From a virus, in the IMG/VR virus record IMGVR_UViG_3300009183_000009, positions 1-62,242 of that record: a DNA stretch of 62,242 nucleotides; one strand, 5' to 3'. Position numbers and translations under genes: made by a program. Position 1 is the stretch's first letter, and every line of letters starts with the position of its first letter. Positions 7,734 to 15,349 of the stretch are shown one piece after another. Below the pieces are notes generated by a model that was not told the DNA's origin, made no database searches, and saw nothing but the letters and a program-made list of their open reading frames with translations.

Positions 7734-9761
7734 ATGCCATTAGTTCAAACTAGAGGTGCGGCATCGGCTCAAGGCTTTGGCGAGTTTGCAAAAAGCGGCC
7801 CTGTTAACTACATCGAGGATGTGTTCTCTACTTGGTTGTACACGGGTAATGGTTCAACTGGGCAAACAATTGCAAATGGAATTGATTTATCAACTAATGG
7901 TGGAATGGTTTGGGCTAAATCTAGAAGCAATGCTCAAACTGGTTTTATATTTGATACATCAAGAGGTAGTGGAAAATATTTAATTCCGTCAGCAACCAAT
8001 GCATCCGCCAATGGAACGCCAAATGGAGTTACTTTTCTTACAAATGGATTTTCTACTGTTGATGGAATTGCGCCAACCTTTGCTAACCTATGCAACCAAA
8101 GCGGATACACCTACGCCTCATGGACATTCCGCGAACAGCCTAAGTTTTTTGATGTTGTGACGTATACGGGGAATGGAAGCACAAGCCAATCTATTAGTCA
8201 TTCACTTTCGTCAACACCAAGATTTATAGTTGTAAAATCAACAAGTACTTCCGCTACAAACTGGAAAGTTTTAGCATGGGATGGAACAAATTATCAGCTT
8301 TTATATTTAAATTTAACTAACGCTGGCGCAAATGTAGGAACGCTTACTTCTTATGTTTCTTCAACCTCAATAGATTATGGTGGAATTAGTACGAATGTTG
8401 AAAGTGGTTTTAATACAAATGGTCAAACATATGTAGCCTACCTATTCGCCCATGACGCAGGTGGCTTTGGCCTGACGGGTACGGACAATGTGATTAGCTG
8501 TGGAAGTTATACAGGTGATGGAACAACTGATGGGTCTTACTTGGTATCCCTTGGTTATGAGCCGCAATGGGTTCTAGTTAAAAGAACAGATTCAAGTACT
8601 AATGGCGGCTGGCACATGATTGATACGATGCGTGGAATGCCAACGGCAACATCTGCGTCGTCAATTACCGCTTTATTGTTAGCCAACACTAGTGCGGCTG
8701 AAGTTTTAGATTCAACTGGAGGCCCAAAAGCAACTGGATTTAGTCCTGTTGCATCTTTAACAAACACAAACGCCGCTACCTACATCTACATAGCCATACG
8801 CCGTGGCCCGATGAAAGTGCCCACGTTGGGTACGAGTGTGTTTAACTCTTTGTTGATTACTGGAAACGGCGCAAACAGAACTGTTACAGGTGTTGGCTTT
8901 CCTGCTGATTTGTTTCACAGCAAAGCAAGAAACATAGGATTTGCTAATTCATTTTATGATCGTTTGCGTGGGGCAACAAAAGAGTTAGTTCCAAACTCTA
9001 CAGCAATAGAAAATACTGATGCGACTTCATTGACTGGTTTTGACGTTCAAGACGGTGTCCGCCTTGGAACTGATAGCGTGGGTAACGCAACAGTAAATTA
9101 TCCGGGCGGGTACGATTACGTTGAGCATTATTTCAGACGTGCCCCATCGTTTTTTGATGAGGTTTGCTATACGGGGAATAATGTTTCAGGCAGAGCAATT
9201 ACACATAACTTGGCGGCAGTGCCTGAGTTAATGATTGTAAAAAGTAGAACTTCTAGCACAAGGGATTGGATAGTTTATGACGCTACCAATGGTGCAACCA
9301 AATACATGAATCTTAATAATAATTCAGCAAGCGGGGCTGGTTCGTTTTGGGTTAGTACTGCGCCAACATCAACTGTATTTACAGTAAGCGATTCAGCGTC
9401 AGTTAATGACTCTGCACAAAACTACGTTGCCTACCTGTTTGCAACCTGCGCTGGTGTAAGCAAAGTAGGCTCATACACAGGCAACGGAACAACCCAAACC
9501 ATTAATTGCGGCTTTGGTGCTGGTGGCGCTAGGTTTGTGTTAATTAAGCGCACAGACTCCACTGGTGATTGGTACGTTTACGACACAGCCCGTGGCATGA
9601 CGGTGTTGACAGACCCGTATTTGTTTTTAAACAGCGTAGCGGCTGAAGTTGCAACCCTTGGCTCAGTAACCACTGTATCAACAGGCTTTGCGCTGAACTC
9701 AACAATCTTGGCGGCAATCAATGTGAGTGCTGGCACATATATCTTCTTGGCAATCGCATAA
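7734..9761 (+). CDS. DUF7483-like repeat tail protein, probable receptor-contact fibre
   Basis: 675 residues made of about six repeats, each opening with YTGNGST or a variant (TGDGTT, TGNGAN, TGNNVS) and continuing with a strand pattern such as PQWVLVKRTDS..GWHMIDTMRG. This is the architecture of proteins annotated with DUF7483, found in marine and freshwater phage tails. The repeats differ in sequence, as expected for variable receptor-contact surfaces. It ends with YIFLAIA, and the tail-assembly-chaperone-like gene follows directly. Confidence 0.75.
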   Translation: MPLVQTRGAASAQGFGEFAKSGPVNYIEDVFSTWLYTGNGSTGQTIANGIDLSTNGGMVWAKSRSNAQTGFIFDTSRGSGKYLIPSATNASANGTPNGVTFLTNGFSTVDGIAPTFANLCNQSGYTYASWTFREQPKFFDVVTYTGNGSTSQSISHSLSSTPRFIVVKSTSTSATNWKVLAWDGTNYQLLYLNLTNAGANVGTLTSYVSSTSIDYGGISTNVESGFNTNGQTYVAYLFAHDAGGFGLTGTDNVISCGSYTGDGTTDGSYLVSLGYEPQWVLVKRTDSSTNGGWHMIDTMRGMPTATSASSITALLLANTSAAEVLDSTGGPKATGFSPVASLTNTNAATYIYIAIRRGPMKVPTLGTSVFNSLLITGNGANRTVTGVGFPADLFHSKARNIGFANSFYDRLRGATKELVPNSTAIENTDATSLTGFDVQDGVRLGTDSVGNATVNYPGGYDYVEHYFRRAPSFFDEVCYTGNNVSGRAITHNLAAVPELMIVKSRTSSTRDWIVYDATNGATKYMNLNNNSASGAGSFWVSTAPTSTVFTVSDSASVNDSAQNYVAYLFATCAGVSKVGSYTGNGTTQTINCGFGAGGARFVLIKRTDSTGDWYVYDTARGMTVLTDPYLFLNSVAAEVATLGSVTTVSTGFALNSTILAAINVSAGTYIFLAIA

Positions 9762-9770
9762 GGAAACATC

Positions 9771-10274
9771 ATGCAAATCAGAATCCAGTCAACAGGCGCA
9801 GTTATGTACGAGGCAGAGTTTCGTGCATACACAAAAGCCAATGGTGGCCCATCATGGGAAACAACAACAGATGAAGTCCTAGAAGCCTTGGGTGCTGACG
9901 TTGTCTTTGAAGGCCCACAAGCATCAGGCGGCACTGTCTACCAGTATTCACAAGCCTCTGGCGTAGAGGAGATCGGTGGCAAGTGGTATACCAAACATGT
10001 GCTTGGCCCTGTCTTCACAGACCGTGCGGCTACAGAAACCGAGCCAGCAATGACTGCCGCTGAACAAGAAGCTGCTTATAAGACCGCTAAAGACGTAGAG
10101 CAAGCCAAATCTATACGCAACTCACGTACAGTAATGCTCAATGACAGCGACTGGACACAACTTGCCGACAGCACTGTTGATAAAGAGGCGTGGGCAACAT
10201 ACCGTCAAGCACTGCGGGACATCACGGCACAGGCTGGTTTTCCTTGGACAATTACTTGGCCTGACGCACCATAG
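9771..10274 (+). CDS. Tail fibre assembly chaperone-like protein
   Basis: 167 residues. The C-terminal part (RNSRTVMLNDSDWTQLADSTVD, AWATYRQALRDITAQAGFPWTITWPDAP) is the hallmark of the phage tail assembly chaperone family: L..SDWTQ, AW..YRQALRDI and a closing WP motif. The position immediately after the long fibre genes fits a role in folding or attaching the fibre. Confidence 0.85.
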   Translation: MQIRIQSTGAVMYEAEFRAYTKANGGPSWETTTDEVLEALGADVVFEGPQASGGTVYQYSQASGVEEIGGKWYTKHVLGPVFTDRAATETEPAMTAAEQEAAYKTAKDVEQAKSIRNSRTVMLNDSDWTQLADSTVDKEAWATYRQALRDITAQAGFPWTITWPDAP

Positions 10275-10283
10275 GGGCTGTAA

Positions 10284-10952
10284 ATTGATCCTCTCAGCAT
10301 CCTCTTTGCCGCTAACGCTTGCGTTGCCGCCATCAAGCAGGGGTGCAAACTCTATAAAGACGCTAAAACGTCTTTCATGGAGATCAAGAAAACTGTTGAT
10401 GAAGTTGCTTCAGATGTCAAAGCAGTCAGAGGGTTCTGGGCAAAGCTCTTCGGAACAGCGCCCACCACAAGCCCCAAGCCTGTGGCGAAAAAGAAGGAAG
10501 CCTACGTTGCCGTCAACGAAACCCAAGTCATGGCAGACATCGTTACTCAGCTTTCTCAGTTCTTTAAGCTGCAAGAACAGCTTGCTGAGCACATAAGGGA
10601 AGAGGAAGAGAAGAGCAAAACGGTCTACGACCCCGACGCTAACCTGATGGAAGCCGCCCTAAAGAGGGTAATGGCTCAAGACCAAATGGCGCTGTTGGAG
10701 ACGGAGATCAGAGAGGCGATGGTATACGGCGCTCCAAAAGAGATGGGTGCTTTGTATTCCAAAGTGTTTGATATGCGGGATGTCATCAAGGTAGAGCAGG
10801 ACAGGGCAAGGAAGAAACGGGATGATGAGTCATGGCAACGCAAAGAGGAGGAGCGGCTCCTAAGAGAAAGGCAGGCATACCTGCTGGCGACTATCCTATT
10901 CCTCCTGTATATGTGGTTGCTCCTCGGCCTCTTGCACAGGATTGGGAGATAG
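10284..10952 (+). CDS. Membrane-anchored hypothetical protein, likely ATT start
   Basis: About 222 residues if read from ATT at 10284, with a GGGG site 5-8 bases upstream. The first ATG is only at 10377, but the 31 codons before it (DPLSILFAANACVAAIKQG, CKLYKDAKTSF) read as a continuous helix like the start of related phage proteins, and the next in-frame codon upstream is a stop. The centre is helical and charged. Residues about 198-216 form one membrane segment (YLLATILFLLYMWLLLGLL). Function unknown; it lies directly before the lysis cassette. Confidence 0.7.
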   Translation: MDPLSILFAANACVAAIKQGCKLYKDAKTSFMEIKKTVDEVASDVKAVRGFWAKLFGTAPTTSPKPVAKKKEAYVAVNETQVMADIVTQLSQFFKLQEQLAEHIREEEEKSKTVYDPDANLMEAALKRVMAQDQMALLETEIREAMVYGAPKEMGALYSKVFDMRDVIKVEQDRARKKRDDESWQRKEEERLLRERQAYLLATILFLLYMWLLLGLLHRIGR

Positions 10953-11131
10953 TTGTGGGATGGATTGCCGCTTGCTTGCTTATAGTAGCGCTGCTCCCTC
11001 TGCTGGGGATGCTGTACTTGGATGTGCTGGAAACAAAGCACGAGGCCAAACAGCAGATTGAAAAGATGGAAAAACTGCGTAGAGACATTGAAAAGGAAAA
11101 ACGAGATGCAAGCGCCGATAGACCCAAATGA
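10832..11131 (+). CDS. Single-span membrane protein with cytoplasmic coiled coil
   Basis: 99 residues overlapping the previous gene by 121 bases in another frame. A Pro-rich N-terminal part is followed by one membrane segment (about residues 43-64, VGWIAACLLIVALLPLLGML) and a charged coiled coil (ETKHEAKQQIEKMEKLRRDIEKEK). The long same-strand overlap is unusual, but both reading frames carry convincing membrane proteins. Possibly a lysis accessory protein. Confidence 0.65.
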   Translation: MATQRGGAAPKRKAGIPAGDYPIPPVYVVAPRPLAQDWEIVVGWIAACLLIVALLPLLGMLYLDVLETKHEAKQQIEKMEKLRRDIEKEKRDASADRPK

Positions 11132-11375
11132 CAGAACGGCTAAACACTTTATCTATTACTTTGCTTGGTTCTGGTCAACAACCTCAGTCGTCTACTTTTT
11201 TTGTGTGACATTTATCACATTGCCTGAGGGTGGTAGAGACTTTGCCAATATCATTTTGGGCTTCTTGCTTGGTACAGCGGTTGCCACCATCATTTCGTTC
11301 TTTTATGGCTCAAGCAAATCAAGCAAAGACAAGACTGATGCCATGATGAAAACCGACGAACCACCAAAACCATAA
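11106..11375 (+). CDS. Two-span small membrane protein, holin candidate
   Basis: 89 residues from the ATG at 11106, preceded by AAGGAAAAACGAG. Two hydrophobic segments (about residues 14-36 and 47-66) are separated by a short polar turn, and the tail is charged (SSKSSKDKTDAMMKTDEPPKP). Size and topology fit a class II holin. It shares the cassette with a second candidate at 11385. Confidence 0.65.
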   Translation: MQAPIDPNDRTAKHFIYYFAWFWSTTSVVYFFCVTFITLPEGGRDFANIILGFLLGTAVATIISFFYGSSKSSKDKTDAMMKTDEPPKP

Positions 11376-11384
11376 GGGGCAAAC

Positions 11385-11627
11385 ATGGAGCAAACATTAC
11401 GAGGCAAGCTAACTTATAGGGTAACCCTGATGGTTGCCTCCACTTTGTGTATTGTGGTGTGTGGCATGGTGTTTACCCTGATGATTGGGTTGTTTGACGA
11501 CAAGGTAGACAACGCCGAAATCTTTAAGCTCATCAGCCCAGCATTTCAAACGGTGGTGGGTGGGTTCATTGGTTTGTTGGCTGGCATCAAGTTGTCCCAT
11601 GACGACGAAGAGGTCACCAAGTCGTGA
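11385..11627 (+). CDS. Two-span small membrane protein, holin candidate
   Basis: 80 residues with two hydrophobic segments (about 12-36 and 52-70) and a charged C-terminus (SHDDEEVTKS). Its stop overlaps the GTG start of the spanin gene (GTGA), placing it directly in the lysis operon. Of the holin candidates, it and its upstream neighbour are best supported by position. One may act as holin and the other as antiholin, which is inference. Confidence 0.65.
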   Translation: MEQTLRGKLTYRVTLMVASTLCIVVCGMVFTLMIGLFDDKVDNAEIFKLISPAFQTVVGGFIGLLAGIKLSHDDEEVTKS

Positions 11628-12091
11628 GTTTATTCAATCCATACGTCTTGCTTGGCATTGTCCTTGCCATTCTTGGCAGTTTTGGAGGCGGGTACTACAA
11701 GGGTGAGCAGAATGAGTATGACCGCCAGCAGATTGAGATTGCCCGTTTAAACCAGCAGGCACGGGAAACAGAACAGCGTATGGGGGAGGTTGCCCAGACA
11801 TACGCCCAGACTTTAAGGAAAGCCAACAATGTTGCAAAAGCTAAAGAAACTCAGCTACGTACTGATATTGCCTCTGGTGAGCGCAAGCTGTTCATTCCTG
11901 TCAAAACCTCCTGCCCCGTACCAAGCGCCGGTAATGCCGCCTCTGCCGCCGGAGATAGCCGAGAAACAAGAACCGAACTTGACAGATCGGTTGCTGAAGC
12001 TCTTATCGCAATCACAGCCGACGGCGACCAAGCCATCCGCAAGCTCAACGCCTGCATCGACCAATACGAAACCTTGAGGAAAATGAAATGA
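11624..12091 (+). CDS. Inner-membrane spanin subunit (Rz-like)
   Basis: 155 residues from a GTG start. One N-terminal signal anchor (about residues 6-24, YVLLGIVLAILGSFGGGYY) is followed by a long periplasmic coiled coil (QQIEIARLNQQARETEQRM and onward) and a C-terminal domain. This is the i-spanin layout. A lipoprotein gene lies inside it in the +1 frame (11829-12077), the classic Rz/Rz1 nesting. The pair fuses inner and outer membranes at the end of infection, implying a Gram-negative host. Confidence 0.85.
   Translation: MSLFNPYVLLGIVLAILGSFGGGYYKGEQNEYDRQQIEIARLNQQARETEQRMGEVAQTYAQTLRKANNVAKAKETQLRTDIASGERKLFIPVKTSCPVPSAGNAASAAGDSRETRTELDRSVAEALIAITADGDQAIRKLNACIDQYETLRKMK
11829..12077 (+). 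CDS. Outer-membrane spanin lipoprotein (Rz1-like), fully nested
   Basis: 82 residues encoded entirely inside the Rz-like gene in another frame. The signal peptide (KKLSYVLILPLVSASC) ends in a lipobox (VSASC, acylated Cys at residue 21). Behind it is a Pro-rich mature segment (KPPAPYQAPVMPPLPPEI), the usual Rz1 signature. The AAGGAAAGCCAACA leader upstream of the ATG serves as ribosome site. Nested position, lipobox and prolines together make this a confident call. Confidence 0.87.
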   Translation: MLQKLKKLSYVLILPLVSASCSFLSKPPAPYQAPVMPPLPPEIAEKQEPNLTDRLLKLLSQSQPTATKPSASSTPASTNTKP

Positions 12092-12555
12092 CTCAACTCA
12101 CGGCCAACTTTTCCCTGCACGAACTGACCAAATCAGAGACTGCCCTGCGTATGGGCTTTGACAACACCCCCGGCGAGGCCGAGACTGAAGCTTTGCGTTT
12201 GCTGGCTGAGAAGGTTCTCCAACCTGTGCGCGATCACTTTGGTAAAGGGGTTAAGTGTAATTCTGGGTTCCGCAGTGCGGAAAGTAATGCAGCAGTCGGA
12301 GGATCTCGTACCTCAGACCATTGCCTTGGGAGAGCAGCCGATATAGAAATTCCCGGTGTCCCCAACGCAGAACTTGCCCAATGGATCATGGATAACTTAG
12401 AATACACACAACTCATCCTTGAGTTCTACACCCCCGGCATCCCTGATAGCGGCTGGGTGCATGTGTCTTACGACCCAAACAACCTGAAAAAACAGGAGTT
12501 GACCGCAATGAAAGTCGCTGGTAAAACCCAATACGTTGCTGGTCTTGTAGCCTAA
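12088..12555 (+). CDS. M15-family peptidase endolysin
   Basis: 155 residues with the peptidase M15_3 (L-alanyl-D-glutamate or D-Ala-D-Ala peptidase) pattern. Zinc ligands are visible as H78 and D85 in SDHCLGRAADIE and H125 in GWVHVSY. An N-terminal NFSLHELTKSETA motif is typical of these endolysins. There is no signal peptide, so it needs a holin for release. It overlaps the spanin gene by 4 bases and completes the lysis cassette. Confidence 0.92.
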   Translation: MTQLTANFSLHELTKSETALRMGFDNTPGEAETEALRLLAEKVLQPVRDHFGKGVKCNSGFRSAESNAAVGGSRTSDHCLGRAADIEIPGVPNAELAQWIMDNLEYTQLILEFYTPGIPDSGWVHVSYDPNNLKKQELTAMKVAGKTQYVAGLVA

Positions 12556-12557
12556 CC

Positions 12558-14669
12558 ATGCCACTTTCCAAGATCCTATTTAAGCCGGGTGTCAACAAAG
12601 AAAACACTCGCTACACCACCGAAGGGGGTTGGTACGAAGCCGACAAGGTACGCTTTCGCCAAGGCAATCCTGAAGTTGTTGGCGGGTGGGAGCCTTACTC
12701 TGCGGCTACGTACCAAGGCGTATGTCGTTCATTGTGGAATTGGGTAACGCTTGGTGGCAATAATCTACTTGGCGTTGGCACAAACCTCAAGTTCTATATC
12801 AATCAAGGCGGTCTCTACTACGACATCACGCCAATCCGTGCGTCTTCTACGATCAACAACAACCCGTTTGTAGCTACAAATGGCTCCACCACAATCACAG
12901 TAACAGATACAAATCATGGTGCGCTGACAGGAGATTTTGTTACGTTTAGTGGCGCTGTTAGCCTTGGCGGGAATATTACGGCTACGGTATTAAATGCGCA
13001 GTATCAAGTCACAGTCCTCACCGCAAACACATACACATTTACAGCAACAGCTACGGCAAACGCAACGGATGCTTCTGGTTCTCCCGGCGGCGGTGCTTCT
13101 GTTGTAGCTGCATATCAAATTGGTGTTGGCCCTGCAATTCCTACTCCCCTTGTAGGTTGGGGCGCTGGTAGTTGGGGTGAATCAGGTACAACATGGGGCA
13201 ATGGCGGGACATCTACGTCAGCACTTCGTTTGTGGAACCAAATCAACTACGGACAAGACTTGGTCTACGGCCCCCGCACCGGCGGTATTTACTACTGGAG
13301 TGCGACTAACACTGTAAGCACTCGGGGCGTATTACTTAATACGCTTGGCGGCACAGTATCCTTTACAAACGCTTCTCCTACGGCTGTTACTTCAACTGTT
13401 CTCTATACCGAAGGCGCTGCGCTTCAATTTTCTGGCGGCTCACTGCCAACTGGCGTGTCTGCGGCAACTACGTACTATGTATTCCAAGTTAGTGGACTTA
13501 CATTTAACTTAGTAGATGCCTCAGGTAACGTAATCAATACATCGAGTTCAGGCACAGGCACAGTATCCTTAATCGTGGATGTGCCTACAGTTCAGAACAA
13601 CATCACGTCGTCTGACACTTCGCGTTTTATAATTGCGTTTGGTTGTAACGATTACGGCTCAATCGTGCTAGACCCCATGTTAATTCGCTGGTCAGCGCAA
13701 GACGATATCTATAACTGGACACCGTCAATTACAAACCAAGCGGGTAGCATCCGTATATCTCATGGTTCAGAAATTGTAGGTATTGTACAAACTCGACAAG
13801 AAGTTGTAGTATTTACCGACTCGGCTGTATATTCACTTCAGTATCTTGGCCCTCCTTACGTTTGGGTTCCGCAGCTTCTTGGTGACAACATCTCTATCAT
13901 GAGCCCTAATGCGGCTGTGATTGCTTCGGGCGTTGTGTACTGGATGGGGGTAGATAAGTTTTACCAATACGATGGTCGGGTAAATACTTTATCTTGCGAT
14001 CTACGTCGTCATGTGTTTGGTGACCTTAACCAAGAGCAAGCACTACAAGTGTTTGCGGGAACAAGCGAAGGTTTCAATGAGGTCTGGTGGTTCTACTGTT
14101 CGGCCAGTAGTACTGCGGTGGACAAATACGTTATCTATAACTATGAAGAAAAAATCTGGTACTACGGCACTATGTCACGCACAGCTTGGCTTGACTCTGG
14201 GTTACAAGATGTTCCTATCGCGGCAAATTACACCACGACTACGCTCACGGGTAACTTGATTAACCATGAGACAGGTTTAAATGACAACACAACCGGCACT
14301 GCTGTTGCAATTGATGCTTACATTGGTTCGTCTGAGTTTGATATTGGTGACGGGCACAACTTTGGTTTTGTGTGGCGCGTCTTACCTGATTTAAGTTTTG
14401 ATAATTCCACTAACAGTCCTGCCGCCGTTGCCCCACAGGTAACTATGACGCTGTACGGTCTGACTAATTCAGGCTCTGGGGTTACAAACAGTGCTAACGG
14501 CACAGTCGTTAAGGGTAGTACGTATGTTATTACCGAAGAGTTTACGGGGCAAATCTATACACGTATGCGCGGTCGCCAGATGATATTTAAGATTGGCTCC
14601 AACCAAATTAATACAACATGGCAACTGGGCGCACCACGAATTGACATCAGACCTGATGGCAGACGCTAA
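12558..14669 (+). CDS. Tail hub / stabilisation protein (P22 gp10-like)
   Basis: 703 residues, beta-rich. The N-terminus (KPGVNKENTRYTTEGGWYEADKVRFRQGNPEVVGGWEPY) and later blocks (GCNDYGSIVLDPMLIRWSAQDDIYNW, SAVYSLQYLGPPYVW) are typical of the phage stabilisation or tail nozzle proteins of short-tailed phages. Residues about 95-170 and 265-335 look like inserted Ig-like or Gly/Thr-rich modules. This supports a short-tailed particle. Confidence 0.78.
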   Translation: MPLSKILFKPGVNKENTRYTTEGGWYEADKVRFRQGNPEVVGGWEPYSAATYQGVCRSLWNWVTLGGNNLLGVGTNLKFYINQGGLYYDITPIRASSTINNNPFVATNGSTTITVTDTNHGALTGDFVTFSGAVSLGGNITATVLNAQYQVTVLTANTYTFTATATANATDASGSPGGGASVVAAYQIGVGPAIPTPLVGWGAGSWGESGTTWGNGGTSTSALRLWNQINYGQDLVYGPRTGGIYYWSATNTVSTRGVLLNTLGGTVSFTNASPTAVTSTVLYTEGAALQFSGGSLPTGVSAATTYYVFQVSGLTFNLVDASGNVINTSSSGTGTVSLIVDVPTVQNNITSSDTSRFIIAFGCNDYGSIVLDPMLIRWSAQDDIYNWTPSITNQAGSIRISHGSEIVGIVQTRQEVVVFTDSAVYSLQYLGPPYVWVPQLLGDNISIMSPNAAVIASGVVYWMGVDKFYQYDGRVNTLSCDLRRHVFGDLNQEQALQVFAGTSEGFNEVWWFYCSASSTAVDKYVIYNYEEKIWYYGTMSRTAWLDSGLQDVPIAANYTTTTLTGNLINHETGLNDNTTGTAVAIDAYIGSSEFDIGDGHNFGFVWRVLPDLSFDNSTNSPAAVAPQVTMTLYGLTNSGSGVTNSANGTVVKGSTYVITEEFTGQIYTRMRGRQMIFKIGSNQINTTWQLGAPRIDIRPDGRR

Positions 14670-15316
14670 TGGCTTCTAAAAACCGAATCCTTGCTCCAGC
14701 TTCACCCAGCTTACCATTGGCTACGGATCAGTACGAACGGCGTTATCAAGACCAATTTACCAATATTTTGCGTTTGTACTTCAACCAACTACAGAACTCT
14801 TTAGCTGAACTATTTAGTGACGCTGGCGGTAAATACATTGCACTTCCTTACGGGGCGTTTTCAGACTTTACGTCCCAAACAACTACAGTCAATACAGCTA
14901 CGTTGATGGCCCTAAACACCACGGATTTTTCTAACACGGTGTCGTTGCGAACAGGGTCAAAGATAACGGTGGAAAACGCCGGTATTTACAACTTGCAATT
15001 TAGCGCGCAGTTACAGAATTTAGATAATGCACCGCAAGACGTATTCATTTGGCTTAAACAAAATGGCACAGACATAGTTGGTTCTACAGGAAAAGTTGGT
15101 ATGCCCGCTAGAAAAAGTGCGGGCGTTCCGTTTCACGACATCAAAGGCTGGAACTACTTTTTGTCCATGAACGCAAACGACTACGTTCAGATTTACTGGT
15201 CTACAACTAATGCGTCTGTAACCATAGAAACTTATGCGGCTTCAGGCACGCCAACCAAACCGTCAACCGCCTCTGTGGTAGCCACACTTTCATTTGTGTC
15301 TGCGCTCTCAACATGA
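14669..15316 (+). CDS. C1q/TNF-like jelly-roll tail protein
   Basis: 215 residues. A helical N-terminal part (YERRYQDQFTNILRLYFNQLQNSLAELF) could trimerise. The C-terminal about 140 residues have a jelly-roll pattern (FSNTVSLRTGSKITVENAGIYNLQFSAQL, WLKQNGTDI, GWNYFLSMNANDYVQIYWST) like C1q/TNF domains in phage receptor-contact proteins. It starts in a TAATG overlap with the hub protein, so both are made together. Confidence 0.75.
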   Translation: MASKNRILAPASPSLPLATDQYERRYQDQFTNILRLYFNQLQNSLAELFSDAGGKYIALPYGAFSDFTSQTTTVNTATLMALNTTDFSNTVSLRTGSKITVENAGIYNLQFSAQLQNLDNAPQDVFIWLKQNGTDIVGSTGKVGMPARKSAGVPFHDIKGWNYFLSMNANDYVQIYWSTTNASVTIETYAASGTPTKPSTASVVATLSFVSALST

Positions 15317-15349
15317 TACGATCCAACAACCCATATTTCAGAGGCAAAT

